Notes: generated by a model not told the origin, from the letters alone. 64,000 nt of DNA from Halobacteriovorax vibrionivorans (GCF_003346865.1 NZ_QDKL01000002.1:558001-622000); one strand, 5' to 3'. Counted from the stretch's first letter, positions 1-7,738 are shown. A program made the numbers and translations.

Positions 1-676
1 CACCACCAACATTCATATTAGTCTTTTTCAGGGCATCAACTATGCTTGAAAAACTAACTCCAAAACGTAAAAGCTTATTTGGGTCAGGGATAACATGAAA
101 TTGCTTTTCATAACCCCCGATAGTGTTTACTTCAGCAATTCCCGGTATAGTAAGAAGTCTTGGTTTAACAAGCCACTCTTGCGCAGACCTTAGTTCCATT
201 AGTTTTTCAAAACGTTCTTCTTTTGAGTCATCACTTTCTTCGTACTTAAGTGCATAAAAAAAGATTTCTCCTAAACCAGATGAAATTGGGCCTAGGTTTG
301 GCTCTACTCCTTCCGGCAAGTCAGATGAGATTGACTGAAGGCGTTCAGATACTAATTGTCTAGCTCTGTAAATATCATATCCATCTTCAAAAACTACGGT
401 TACAACCGATAGACCAAAACGGCTGATTGACCGTACTTGTTTTACTCCTGAAATTCCTCCCATTGAATTTTCTATTGGAAACGTTATTGATCGCTCAGCT
501 TCTTCTGCTGAAAGTCCTCCAGCTTGAGCAAAAACTTGTACTTGAGTATTCGTTATGTCTGGAACAGCATCAATAGGAAGTTGAGTAAAACTAAACCATC
601 CAGCTAAAGCTAACAGGAATGTAACAAAGAGTACTACTCCTCGGTGATAAACGGAAAAATATATTAATGTTTTCAT
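1..676 (-). CDS. Heavy-metal efflux RND pump (CusA/CzcA family), N-terminal part, cut by window edge
   Basis: About 225 codons are visible from the ATG at 674-676; the rest lies outside the window. The translation opens with a transmembrane segment, then a motif like LPIDAVPDITNTQVQV and the stretch GLSAEEAERSITFPIE, both characteristic of the CusA/CzcA heavy-metal branch of RND pumps. The family forms the inner-membrane proton-driven pump of a tripartite complex exporting Cu, Ag, Zn, Cd or Co. It follows the small adaptor and TolC-like genes on the same strand, so one operon under the ArsR-type regulator at 2316-2738 is likely. The metal cannot be decided from this fragment. Confidence 0.9.
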   Translation of the reverse strand, partial: MKTLIYFSVYHRGVVLFVTFLLALAGWFSFTQLPIDAVPDITNTQVQVFAQAGGLSAEEAERSITFPIENSMGGISGVKQVRSISRFGLSVVTVVFEDGYDIYRARQLVSERLQSISSDLPEGVEPNLGPISSGLGEIFFYALKYEESDDSKEERFEKLMELRSAQEWLVKPRLLTIPGIAEVNTIGGYEKQFHVIPDPNKLLRFGVSFSSIVDALKKTNMNVGG

Positions 677-692
677 ATTAAGTTACCTAATT

Positions 693-1121
693 TTAATCTA
701 CACATGCATCGGCTTCTGGGCCAAACACGTCAAGTTCTACAACCCTTAATAGGCCGCTATTTTCAATCACTACTTTATCTCCAACCTTGAACTGATTAGA
801 GCTAAAAATAGCTTTATCTCCCTCAAAGTTTGGTTCAATTTCAACAGCGCGATACCAGCCATCTCGAAGCCTATATGCAGAATAAAAATCTAAAAAACTA
901 ATAATAGATTTCTTGGGTACTGTTACAATCGCACTATTGACTTCTTTTACAGTGATATTGAGGTTATTTTTCGCCTTCTCCGATAACTTAAAGCCTTCCT
1001 TTTCATTTGCAGCGATAACTGCTTTGCCCGGGCCTATTCGATCCTTTGACTTTGACTCTTCTTCGGCCTGAGCTGTAAATACTGAGAAGATAGTAAATAT
1101 AATTAAAAAATAGTTTTTCAT
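693..1121 (-). CDS. Short periplasmic RND adaptor-like protein (membrane-fusion-protein C-terminal part)
   Basis: 142 residues with an N-terminal signal peptide ending near AQA-EEE. The stretch FKLSEKAKNNLNI and the ending with YRLRDGWYRAVEI, KVGDKVVIENSGLLRVVELDVFG match the membrane-proximal part of CzcB/CusB-type adaptors. A usual adaptor is about 400 residues; the lipoyl and hairpin domains are absent here. The start codon overlaps the upstream stop by 4 bp (ATGA) and has an AAAGGA-type ribosome site. Its place between the outer-membrane factor and the pump gene supports a role in that complex. It could act as a mini-adaptor or metal-sensing accessory; no separate full-length adaptor is visible. 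Confidence 0.7.
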   Translation of the reverse strand: MKNYFLIIFTIFSVFTAQAEEESKSKDRIGPGKAVIAANEKEGFKLSEKAKNNLNITVKEVNSAIVTVPKKSIISFLDFYSAYRLRDGWYRAVEIEPNFEGDKAIFSSNQFKVGDKVVIENSGLLRVVELDVFGPEADACVD

Positions 1122-2323
1122 AAAAATTCCTTTGGGACTTCACCAGAATATGATTGGAGCATCCAGTATAATTTATAAATACTTAACTCTTTTTCCTGTA
1201 CGGCCTCTAGTGTTTCTAGGGTTGAACGATAGCTTTCAACAATGCCAGATGGCTGAATCATTCCTTTGGAAAAGAGTTCTAGTGACTTAGAAACAGATTT
1301 TTTTATATTTTTTTGAGAAGGACTATTTTTTAGAAATTGAGCAATATCATAATATTGCTCAAAATATGTTCTAACTTTAGTCGACTCTCTAAGTTTAGTT
1401 CTGCTGATAAGTGATTGCGCTTTCGATAGCTTGGCACGACTTTCTTGTTTCGCGCCGCCATTTGTATTAAATAAAGGTAGTACAAATTCAATTTTTGCGC
1501 CAAACTCTATATCACTTCCACTTTGCTTTTCCATAACCGGGCCAATTGATATTTCTGGCCACGCTTTACTTCTTTGATATTCAAATTCGCCTTTGACCTG
1601 AGCTAAAGAGGCTAGAGCTAACTTACTGCTAAATGTTTCTTTTACCGAGTTTTTCTTTAGTACAGGCCAATTTTTTCTTTCCCTAGAGATTAACTTTTCG
1701 GACTCTTTAATATTTCGACCAATTGACAACTCTAAGAGATTTTTGGTCAACTTAAAGTCTTGTTTTAATGAAAGGAGCTGAGTGTCTAAAACTGTACTTT
1801 GCATAGTAAAAATCGTGACTGCCGTTTTTTCTTCTGGTGTACGTACGGCCTTTCCTTTTAGACGCCTTGTAAATGACTTAAGTGATTTTTTCATTTCTTC
1901 AAGTAAAGAAATTCTAGTAGAAAGCTGTCTATATTTCACTAAAGACTGTGAAATATCGGTCGCAACTCTGGCCTTAATAGATTGATCTTTTATTAAAGAT
2001 TCATTGTTTTTTGCATTTGCAATTTCAATTCTAGCTGATCTTTTCCCGCCAATTTCGATAGGCTGTAAAATTGAGATATTTTGGTTCTTGTTAGAGTCGA
2101 AATTGAATTCAGACTCCACTTCGGGGTTCGGAATTTGTGCCGCTTCTGTACTACGTCCTTCTCTCTCTTCACGACTAAATTTTAGTGAAACAATTCTCTT
2201 ATCCTTTAAAAGTGCACAAACGTAGAAATCGTTTGCAGACTTAATAGGTTCATTACAGTCGGTAGCATATATGGTTTGTGAAATTATTAAAAAGGGCATA
2301 ATTGCCAAAATGTATTTATACAT
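1118..2323 (-). CDS. TolC/CzcC-like outer membrane efflux protein
   Basis: 401 residues from the ATG at 2321-2323, chosen because an AAAGGA ribosome site precedes it and a signal peptide (MYKYILAIMPFLIIS, cleavage near IYA) follows; a longer upstream reading frame overlaps the regulator. The region around ILQPIEIGGKRSARIEIA is typical of CzcC/CusC outer membrane factors, followed by long alpha-helical heptad segments of the TolC barrel-tunnel fold. It would form the exit duct for the RND pump encoded downstream. It overlaps the arsR-type gene by 8 bp, indicating translational coupling. Confidence 0.82.
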   Translation of the reverse strand: MYKYILAIMPFLIISQTIYATDCNEPIKSANDFYVCALLKDKRIVSLKFSREEREGRSTEAAQIPNPEVESEFNFDSNKNQNISILQPIEIGGKRSARIEIANAKNNESLIKDQSIKARVATDISQSLVKYRQLSTRISLLEEMKKSLKSFTRRLKGKAVRTPEEKTAVTIFTMQSTVLDTQLLSLKQDFKLTKNLLELSIGRNIKESEKLISRERKNWPVLKKNSVKETFSSKLALASLAQVKGEFEYQRSKAWPEISIGPVMEKQSGSDIEFGAKIEFVLPLFNTNGGAKQESRAKLSKAQSLISRTKLRESTKVRTYFEQYYDIAQFLKNSPSQKNIKKSVSKSLELFSKGMIQPSGIVESYRSTLETLEAVQEKELSIYKLYWMLQSYSGEVPKEFL

Positions 2324-2738
2324 ATTTTTTGTATCCTTTTCCAAAACTTTGATTCTTACTTTTATTAGCACTACTTCTTCTGCAACGATCATAAGATCTC
2401 TTTTTAAGTTCAACTTTAAACTTAGAAAGATCCTCTTTAAAATTACCGTCAGGGTCAGGAAGTTTTGCTATCATATTGTAAAAAAGTTTTGATTCTTTAG
2501 TTGGAACTAGTCGGTGGTAAACCATTCGACCTTCTTTTTCGGCCATAAGAAGTCCTGAATTCCTGAGAGATTTTAAGTGTCTGGAAATATTTACTTCTGG
2601 TTCTAAAAGTGCATCGGTCAGATCGCATAAGCAAACTTCTTCATTAGGCATGGAGACCAATACTCTTAAAATTCTAAGTCTGGTTCTATCTGATAAAGCT
2701 TTAAATATTTCTGTAGGTTCTATATTGACGTTGTACAT
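2316..2738 (-). CDS. ArsR/SmtB-family metal-sensing repressor
   Basis: 140 residues starting at the ATG at 2736-2738. The core FKALSDRTRLRILRVL ... ISRHLKSLRNSGLL ... GRMVYHRL is the winged helix of ArsR/SmtB regulators. A CLC pair (C36, C38) in EVCLCDL sits where ArsR/CadC-type sensors ligate thiophilic metals or arsenite. The C-terminal tail is Lys/Arg/Ser rich. It is the first gene of the efflux operon, and its start codon lies inside a long palindrome, so autorepression relieved by metal is likely. Which metal is sensed cannot be told from sequence. Confidence 0.9.
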   Translation of the reverse strand: MYNVNIEPTEIFKALSDRTRLRILRVLVSMPNEEVCLCDLTDALLEPEVNISRHLKSLRNSGLLMAEKEGRMVYHRLVPTKESKLFYNMIAKLPDPDGNFKEDLSKFKVELKKRSYDRCRRSSANKSKNQSFGKGYKKYV

Positions 2739-2761
2739 ACTTGCACCGTAGTGTAAGTATG
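2736..2761. promoter_or_regulatory. Palindromic operator for the ArsR/SmtB repressor
   Basis: Arms CATACTTGCAC and GTGTAAGTATG are inverted repeats with 10 of 11 positions matching, separated by 4 bp. The size and form are typical of ArsR/SmtB operators. It overlaps the arsR-type start codon and lies 38 bp upstream of the divergent gene at 2800, so one site could control both directions. Confidence 0.75.
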
Positions 2762-2799
2762 TAAGTGTGTCAAACAAAACAATCGTACGAGGAGTAAAA

Positions 2800-3039
2800 A
2801 TGAAAAAGACAGCTATTTTAATCGGATTAACTCTAGGTTTTTCGTTAATAAGTGCATCAGCAGATGAAATAACTGATAACTTTGTTAAACATTGCCAGAA
2901 GCATTGTAAAAAACAGAAGACCCCAGAAAAAATCCATAAATGTATAGAGAAAAAAGGTCGTCTGAATAAAAAGTTTAGAAAAACAAAGTGTTGGGAAGTT
3001 AATGAAATTTTTGAGAAAAAAGATGAGAAGTCAGAGTAA
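2800..3039 (+). CDS. Small secreted Cys/His/Lys-rich protein, metal-linked
   Basis: 79 residues from the ATG at 2800, which has a strong GAGGAG ribosome site; an in-frame upstream start is ignored because it would remove the signal peptide. Residues 1-21 form a signal peptide (cut near ASA-DEI). The mature part has HCQKHC (31-36), KC at 48 and KC at 64, surrounded by lysines. It is divergent from the metal repressor and shares its operator region. A periplasmic metal-binding or buffering role is inferred. I recognise no named family. Confidence 0.7.
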   Translation: MKKTAILIGLTLGFSLISASADEITDNFVKHCQKHCKKQKTPEKIHKCIEKKGRLNKKFRKTKCWEVNEIFEKKDEKSE

Positions 3040-3345
3040 GCAGACTTTTTATTAATAGAAAATCTCAATCTATCTTCAATAAATAACAAATGCTCCCCAG
3101 AAGCCCAATTAAAGATTTGTTGGGCCTCTGGAAGCATTTGAAGAAGTTTTTTCTTCAAGCTCATAAAACATTTATTTTCTTCCAGAAAGTCTGGTTCTAA
3201 ATGATTAAATAAGTTATTATTCAAAATCAAATCATTCCTCTTTCATTATTTCAGCTTCCACTAAAACTTCAGTATTATTACCACGTAAGCTTCTTCACAA
3301 AGTTAAAAAACCGGTCAACTACATTCGATGACATCCAAAACGTTC
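3040..3345. other. Non-coding or decayed stretch between two small secreted genes
   Basis: About 300 bases. On the minus strand, 3045-3230 stays open and reads like protein (for example LEEN, LKKKLLQMLPEAQ), but it would run antisense through the gene at 2800-3039 and starts only with TTG. A second short minus-strand stretch ends with a reading like VEAEIMKEE followed by a stop near 3236, with an in-frame stop close upstream. Both may be debris of deleted genes. No promoter or terminator is clear. Confidence 0.3.
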
Positions 3346-3501
3346 TTAGTTTCTAACCCGATCATTTGCTGAGTGACTTTTTTTACATTGTTTTAGGCCA
3401 GATGAATCAGTTGTTTTGGTACAGTTTTCATTAATTTTCTGCTTACTTGCGCAGCCAACAGTAAAAAGTGAAAGTACTAAGATAAAAATAAAACTTTTCA
3501 T
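3346..3501 (-). CDS. 51-residue lipoprotein
   Basis: Start ATG at 3499-3501 preceded by a near-perfect GGAGG ribosome site. Residues 1-16 are a hydrophobic signal, followed by the lipobox TVGC with Cys17 as lipid anchor. The mature part is only 34 residues, with C27 and C39 and a basic end. Too short for many gene callers. Function unknown; its position among metal-resistance genes and its cysteines suggest a metal-related envelope role, which is inference. Confidence 0.6.
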   Translation of the reverse strand: MKSFIFILVLSLFTVGCASKQKINENCTKTTDSSGLKQCKKSHSANDRVRN

Positions 3502-3606
3502 TATATCCTCCGGGATATTATTAAATTTTAAAAAATAGATTAATTAAATCACGTAAAAACACGCAATTGTGCATTTAAAGCTACGCTTAAAGTTTAAGCG
3601 AGTTGT

Positions 3607-3969
3607 TTAAACGTGTGAGATTGGGGGCCTGTAAATTTCAAGGAGGTATGTGCTTTTGAATGTAAGCTCATAAGCAATTAAAGCACTGTTTTTTCTGAAG
3701 GCCATTCGTAAAGAATAACCTTTTGCATTTAAGAAACTAAAGCAACATGTAGCGCAGTCGTAGCAGTCCTGACAACAATCACTATTTTCAGATTGAGATT
3801 GATTTCCATTGTATAGGCTATTTGATACACCAACCGATTTGACTACGTAAGATGTGCTATATTTAGATATTTCACTGGCTTCAGCATTATTATATGTACT
3901 TCCAGTGAAATTAAATCCTGAAAGAAAGCATATATTTAAAATCAAAAAACAGCGAAAAAGTAACCTCAT
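3607..3969 (-). CDS. Secreted Cys-rich small protein of metal-efflux loci
   Basis: 120 residues from the ATG at 3967-3969 (a TTG three codons upstream is an alternative; neither has a clear ribosome site). A signal-like hydrophobic segment leads into a Ser/Asn-rich linker, then a compact cysteine cluster, CCQDCYDCATCC, and an ending YRPPIS. Small secreted proteins ending in a similar RPP motif often accompany Cus/Czc-type operons. It probably binds metal in the periplasm. Exact family not recognised. Confidence 0.55.
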   Translation of the reverse strand: MRLLFRCFLILNICFLSGFNFTGSTYNNAEASEISKYSTSYVVKSVGVSNSLYNGNQSQSENSDCCQDCYDCATCCFSFLNAKGYSLRMAFRKNSALIAYELTFKSTYLLEIYRPPISHV

Positions 3970-4181
3970 GTCAACCAATCTACAACAAAAAGATCACAGA
4001 ATCAATAATATCTTAAACGATTACTCTATTATTATTGACGATCCTCTTTGAGAGCTAGATTTCAAATCATAATTTTACGATCAATCATCTAATAACAAAC
4101 AGTAAATAGAATACCAATTCTTTGTGTGATCCTTGTTGCATAACCTTGGAGCTTTTATCATTATAATGTCAAATTAGACTG

Positions 4182-4535
4182 CTAACTCGTATAACTTGTT
4201 TCAAGTCTTGAATGTTTGCTAATAAATTCACTTGATTGTCCTAAATAAAGCATTTCTTTCCACTTATTCTCTGAAACTTTGCCTTTCTTTTTCTCCCAAA
4301 GTCGCTTATCTTCGTGCGCCCAAGTGATAGATTGAAGCTGAAGTTTTTCAATATCGTCTTTTGTCACATTCTCAAGAAAGTAACTAATGAGAGCATCAAA
4401 TGTAATTTTCCCACAATCCTCAGTCTTATTTGCCCTGTCCAAGAATTTATTTACATCTTTTTTTGTATTTTTTTTAACTCTAATAGAGGTATAGTTGTCA
4501 TTTTTCACTGCTGAATTTGTTTCATATGTTTTCAT
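4182..4535 (-). CDS. Hypothetical protein, possible ribbon-helix-helix N-terminus
   Basis: 117 residues from the ATG at 4533-4535, which has an AAGGAG ribosome site 8 nt upstream. The segment YTSIRVKKNTKKDVNKFLDRA followed by a helical stretch resembles a ribbon-helix-helix DNA-binding unit of plasmid or integrative-element proteins. The C-terminal half is charged with no recognised motif. It follows the tandem-HTH gene with a 22-bp gap, so the two are probably co-transcribed. No firm function. Confidence 0.6.
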   Translation of the reverse strand: MKTYETNSAVKNDNYTSIRVKKNTKKDVNKFLDRANKTEDCGKITFDALISYFLENVTKDDIEKLQLQSITWAHEDKRLWEKKKGKVSENKWKEMLYLGQSSEFISKHSRLETSYTS

Positions 4536-4557
4536 AGTATTGTTCTCCTTAAAGGTT

Positions 4558-5169
4558 TTAGTTTTTAAATGTTGATAGTAGTGGATAAACAGCTTTAAGT
4601 TTATCTTCACCAAGTGACCTAATTATAGAAATACAATCGTCTTGAATCTCTGTGACAAAGACCTCTGACTTCATGTGATAATCAAAGTCATCCATTGTGA
4701 ATCCATAGGCTTCTAAAATGTGTTGAATCCTGCTTTTAGGGATTTCAACTCTGCCGTTTTCAATGTGTCCAATGGCGGTTTTGTGATAGCCACAAAGAAA
4801 ACTTGCCTTGTATTGGCTAAGACCTTTGAGTTTTCTAATGGCCTTTAAAACCTGTGCTTCTTTAGTGATAACCCTTTTGTAACTACGCCTGAGTTTTTTG
4901 TTCTCAATTACTTTTGGAATTGTGACAAACTTAGCTTTAACTTTGTCACTTTTTCCATTGCAGCAGTTATTAAAATCATCATAAGAAAAACCATATCCAG
5001 ATAAAATTTCGTCAATTTTTGATCTAGTAAGTGCGGTTCTTCCATTTTCAAATTTTTCAATTGTCTTAAAGCTGACTCCTAAAAGAACGCCAGCTTCTCT
5101 TCGGTTCACACCCTTTATTCCTCTTAGTTTCTTAAGAGCTAGGGCCTCAATTTTGTTTTCGTTTCGCAC
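4558..5169 (-). CDS. Tandem Cro/CI-type helix-turn-helix regulator
   Basis: 203 residues starting at the GTG at 5167-5169, chosen for its AGGAGG ribosome site; an out-of-frame ATG overlaps it. Two Cro/CI-like HTH domains are visible: GVNRREAGVLLGVSFKTIEK with FENGRT, and GLSQYKASFLCGYHKTAIGH with IENGRV. Each is followed by the same pattern, a helix then YGF-x-DDF, so the gene is an internal duplication. It probably represses its own promoter and the gene downstream. Two fused HTHs in one chain would allow one subunit to cover a whole palindrome. Confidence 0.75.
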   Translation of the reverse strand: MRNENKIEALALKKLRGIKGVNRREAGVLLGVSFKTIEKFENGRTALTRSKIDEILSGYGFSYDDFNNCCNGKSDKVKAKFVTIPKVIENKKLRRSYKRVITKEAQVLKAIRKLKGLSQYKASFLCGYHKTAIGHIENGRVEIPKSRIQHILEAYGFTMDDFDYHMKSEVFVTEIQDDCISIIRSLGEDKLKAVYPLLSTFKN

Positions 5170-5500
5170 ATTTCCTCCTGTGGTTAAAACTTGCGACCTC
5201 CGCAGTGCCATCACTATGCTGGTTTAGAAATAGCAATTTCTGCCAGTGAGGTGATGACGGTTTAAATTTAAAAAATTCAACAGGTTGACTAAGAAAAAGT
5301 GCTACGAATATTTTTGAAAAAGTGGGGTGCTACTCCGGTAGCCACCGAGGTAGCCAAAAGTAGCCTTTTTAAGAAATTTCGAGAAATCTCACGAAATAAA
5401 AGAGATGAGTTGAAACCTTAACTGCCCGAAACCATTACCCTTTTAGTTTTAATGATTTAAGACAAAATCCTGAAATTGATATCTTCTGGACTATAGTAAA
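5170..5500. promoter_or_regulatory. Intergenic control region with operator-like palindrome
   Basis: About 330 bases between divergent genes. AGAAATAGCAATTTCT at 5226-5241 is nearly symmetric (14 of 16 positions) and lies 57 bp upstream of the HTH regulator start, a good candidate autoregulatory operator. Further on, at 5336-5366, GTAGCC occurs three times in direct orientation (GGTAGCC, GGTAGCC, GTAGCC). No open frame is convincing. Confidence 0.45.
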
Positions 5501-5968
5501 ATGGTGGACGAAGGAAGATGCCACGCGCACCAGTCTTCATCCGTTGATAATAATTACTCAAGCCTTATTATACTGGCTTTTCACTACCTTTCAACGCCAA
5601 TTCAAAATGAAGTACTTTTAAGGAAGCTTTATATCGAGATGGATTTATCCAGCTATCAGATCGCTGAAGTTTCTGGTTGGTCTAGGACTAGCATCAGTGA
5701 TGCCTTGAGAATCCTAGATTTATCTAAAGAGACTAAAAAAGCACCAAATCTCAAATTTGGGGAAAAACTCGTTGGTGGTAAGCGTGTCCCCCATAAAGAA
5801 GAACAGAAAGTTATTAAGAAGATTATAACTCTTCGCAACAAGGGACTCTCGTTCAGGGCCATAGCAAATTACTTAAATGAAAAAAGGGTTCCATCAAAGC
5901 TTGGTAGAAAATGGAATAAAACAACGGTTGGAGACATTATCAACCGCAACCAAAATCAGGAGGCATAG
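5501..5968 (+). CDS. Serine-recombinase-like C-terminal DNA-binding protein without catalytic domain
   Basis: 155 residues. Middle part LSSYQIAEVSGWSRTSISDAL is an HTH. The C-terminal half, GGKRVPHKEEQKVIKKI, LRNKGLSFRAIANYLNEK and TVGDII, matches the recombinase domain that follows the resolvase domain in large serine recombinases. The N-terminal resolvase domain with its catalytic serine is missing, so it is either a stand-alone accessory DNA-binding protein or a truncated recombinase. The start is uncertain since no strong ribosome site precedes 5501. A second, decayed copy of its 3' end lies at 7875-7960. Confidence 0.6.
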   Translation: MVDEGRCHAHQSSSVDNNYSSLIILAFHYLSTPIQNEVLLRKLYIEMDLSSYQIAEVSGWSRTSISDALRILDLSKETKKAPNLKFGEKLVGGKRVPHKEEQKVIKKIITLRNKGLSFRAIANYLNEKRVPSKLGRKWNKTTVGDIINRNQNQEA

Positions 5969-6131
5969 CATGCGTGCGATAATTGAGATATTTCTTGCGA
6001 TATTATTTACAGTGATTTCAGGAACAACAGTTTTAAATTTTTCAAGTAAAGCCATTAAAAAGGAAGCTATTTTAAAGGTTCACAAGGGGCTGCCATCTCT
6101 GGAAATGTTCACACAAAAATTAACTAAGTAA
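5880..6131 (+). repeat. Direct repeat, copy 1 (recombinase tail plus 53-residue gene)
   Basis: The end of the recombinase-like gene plus the following small gene matches 7875-8123 in the same orientation, with about 80-90% identity by eye. The stretch around 5905-6010 is nearly identical in both copies. The two copies bracket the mer operon. Confidence 0.8.
5970..6131 (+). CDS. 53-residue membrane peptide, copy 1
   Basis: Starts at the ATG at 5970, one base after the stop of the recombinase-like gene, with an AGGAGG ribosome site inside that gene's end. Residues 3-20 form a transmembrane helix (IIEIFLAILFTVISG); the rest is a basic amphipathic tail with KKEAI and GLPSLE. A paralogue lies at 7962-8123, and the variation between them is mostly conservative, which suggests selection on the protein. 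Its 3' end overlaps the convergent gene at 6120 by 12 bp. Function unknown; a toxin-like or envelope peptide is possible. Confidence 0.65.
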   Translation: MRAIIEIFLAILFTVISGTTVLNFSSKAIKKEAILKVHKGLPSLEMFTQKLTK

Positions 6132-6374
6132 TTTACTCCTGAAAAAATCAACTGTAGGTAAATTCAATGAACAACCTCCGCCATCAGCTAGTGATCCAAA
6201 AATAATTTCCTCATCAGCAATGACAGTTGGAGAAGAATAGTTTTTAAACTGATTTCCATCTGGCAGTGATGTTTGCTCAATTTTTTCAAAATCAATATCT
6301 AGCTCAGAGAGAATATTCATAATTTTCTGAGCATTAGGGCAACCATCAAAATATATAAACTTTATTTTTTTCAT
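6120..6374 (-). CDS. Small thioredoxin-fold protein of the DF-family type in the mer operon
   Basis: 84 residues. MKKIKFIYFDGCPNA places a single Cys (C12) at the end of the first strand, as in the DF-family (seleno)protein/thioredoxin-like group. SSPTVIADEEIIFG is the usual cis-Pro strand, and GGGCSL holds a second Cys. Such proteins commonly accompany mer genes and may handle Hg(II) or thiols in the cytosol. The start codon overlaps the stop of the upstream gene by 4 bp. Its last codons run into the 3' end of the convergent 53-residue peptide gene. Confidence 0.65.
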   Translation of the reverse strand: MKKIKFIYFDGCPNAQKIMNILSELDIDFEKIEQTSLPDGNQFKNYSSPTVIADEEIIFGSLADGGGCSLNLPTVDFFRSKLLS

Positions 6375-6631
6375 AAAGAACCACCCTTATGATGTTTTAT
6401 AAAGCCCATGACATCGGCCATACAACATTTTCCAGATGGGTTTGAAGTTTCACAAAAGCAACCAGGGTCTTTCATTTTCTTCTTTATATCATTTACAATT
6501 TCTTGCTCATTATTGGAGTGAATAGCATCGAACAAAGACTGTTTGGAATGGTTGAAACAATAACAAATTAATCCGTCTAAATCACCACTGACTTTATTAT
6601 TTACTATTTGTTTTTTATCACAACATCCCAT
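6371..6631 (-). CDS. Small Cys-rich, putative [2Fe-2S] or zinc protein of the mer operon
   Basis: 86 residues from the ATG at 6629-6631, which has a GAGG site 6 nt upstream. Cysteines: CC at 3-4, CYC at 23-25, CFC at 58-60 and CC at 69-70, in the frame DPGCFCETSNPSGKCC. The spacing recalls the N-terminal [2Fe-2S]/zinc domain of archaeal CopZ and BFD-like domains. It may be a cytosolic metal carrier receiving Hg(II) from MerT. The assignment is by pattern only. Confidence 0.55.
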   Translation of the reverse strand: MGCCDKKQIVNNKVSGDLDGLICYCFNHSKQSLFDAIHSNNEQEIVNDIKKKMKDPGCFCETSNPSGKCCMADVMGFIKHHKGGSL

Positions 6632-6639
6632 TAAAACCT

Positions 6640-6960
6640 CTATTGTTGACCACAAGCAAGTTTTTTATGTGCCTTATCAAGAAACACATTGTATTCGGTA
6701 TATTTTTCGATTGCTTTACTTACATTGCAGTCAGTTTCCGCTCCATTGTATTGCTTTTCATCAAACTTGATACTGGCAATACCCACTGATACATTTTGAT
6801 CTAAGAACTTAACTCCCTCAGCTTTCTTTAATGCAACTTTAACGCCTAAAATACAACCACCACAAGTCATTCCTTTAATATAGTAGTCTTTGGTAACGGT
6901 ATTATCAGCCAGAATTGAAAATGAAATCAAAAATGTAAGTAATAAAATTATTTTCTTCAT
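6640..6960 (-). CDS. merP: MerP-like periplasmic heavy-metal-binding protein
   Basis: 106 residues with a signal peptide (residues 1-18) and an HMA fold whose metal motif GMTCGGC provides C33 and C36. Typical MerP is about 90 residues; here the C-terminus has an extra helix and two more cysteines (in ETDCN and ACGQQ). It would capture Hg(II) in the periplasm and pass it to MerT. It follows merT with an 8-bp gap. Confidence 0.8.
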   Translation of the reverse strand: MKKIILLLTFLISFSILADNTVTKDYYIKGMTCGGCILGVKVALKKAEGVKFLDQNVSVGIASIKFDEKQYNGAETDCNVSKAIEKYTEYNVFLDKAHKKLACGQQ

Positions 6961-6967
6961 AAGAATC

Positions 6968-7315
6968 CTAAATTAAGTAAATGCTCCAATATGGAAATGT
7001 TAAAAATCCCAAAATTAAAACAGTGGCACTCCACAGAATAATTCTATTCCACTTGTCTGCTTTTGGATTCGCACAATAGGAGTTTGAATCACATTCTTCA
7101 GTACTTTTCTTTCGATAGGTAAAATAAAAAGCAGAGCCGAGTAAAATGATTGTTATAAATGTTAAGTATGGACGATATGGCTCCATTTTTGACAAAACGC
7201 CAGCACTTGAGACTCCCAATACAGCAAAAAGAACTGGGCCAATGCAACAAGATGCCGCTGCAATTGATGCAAATATACCGCTAATCAATGTTGCTTTTTG
7301 AGCTTTATTTTCCAT
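6968..7315 (-). CDS. merT: MerT-like mercuric ion transporter
   Basis: 115 residues with three hydrophobic helices. The vicinal pair C23-C24 in ASCCIGPVLF of the first helix is the hallmark of MerT, and further cysteines (CDSNSYC) lie in the cytoplasmic loop between helices 2 and 3. The role would be import of Hg(II) from MerP across the inner membrane. It is co-directional with merR upstream and merP downstream. Confidence 0.85.
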   Translation of the reverse strand: MENKAQKATLISGIFASIAAASCCIGPVLFAVLGVSSAGVLSKMEPYRPYLTFITIILLGSAFYFTYRKKSTEECDSNSYCANPKADKWNRIILWSATVLILGFLTFPYWSIYLI

Positions 7316-7322
7316 AAACCAT

Positions 7323-7721
7323 TCATCCTAATAGTTCTAAGAAGTGACAATTTGAATCACCTTTAGAAGATTCACACTTTTTAGAAACCTTTTTTAATGC
7401 ACTCTTAATTTTCTTTAGCTCAGTAATTTTTCTATCAATATCAAGTTCTTTTTCTTTAATTTTATCCAATGTGAGCGAACATTTCCCATTTCTATTTATT
7501 TTAATATTAATAAGGTCTTTAATTTCATTTAACGTAAACCCAAGCTCCTTTGAGGTTACTATGAACTGTAATACACTCGAAGTATATGAATCGTAAAAAC
7601 GATATCCTTTTTCACTTCTATTAGTAGGATTGATTAAGCCTTTGTCTTCATAGAAACGTATTGTATCTATAGAAACACCAGATTCTTTAGATAGCTCACC
7701 AATTTTAAGTAGATTCTTCAT
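7323..7721 (-). CDS. merR: MerR-family regulator of the mer operon
   Basis: 132 residues from the ATG at 7719-7721, preceded by GGAG; an upstream ATG at 7733 would leave almost no leader. LLKIGELSKESGVSIDTIRFYEDKGLI is the MerR winged helix and the second part is the dimerisation helix with GFTLNEIKDLI. Cysteines C-terminal to it (GKCSLT, KKCESSK, NCHF) match the three-Cys mercury-sensing arrangement in outline. It is the first gene of the operon, not divergent as in classical Tn21/Tn501, so it activates its own transcription unit. Confidence 0.85.
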   Translation of the reverse strand: MKNLLKIGELSKESGVSIDTIRFYEDKGLINPTNRSEKGYRFYDSYTSSVLQFIVTSKELGFTLNEIKDLINIKINRNGKCSLTLDKIKEKELDIDRKITELKKIKSALKKVSKKCESSKGDSNCHFLELLG

Positions 7722-7738
7722 AACTAGCTCCATGATCT

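Noticed and set aside
2739..3230. Long minus-strand extension upstream of the ArsR-type regulator (about 160 codons)
   Set aside because: It runs antisense through the signal-peptide gene at 2800-3039 and through the operator palindrome, starts only with TTG, and the regulator family starts at the ATG at 2738.
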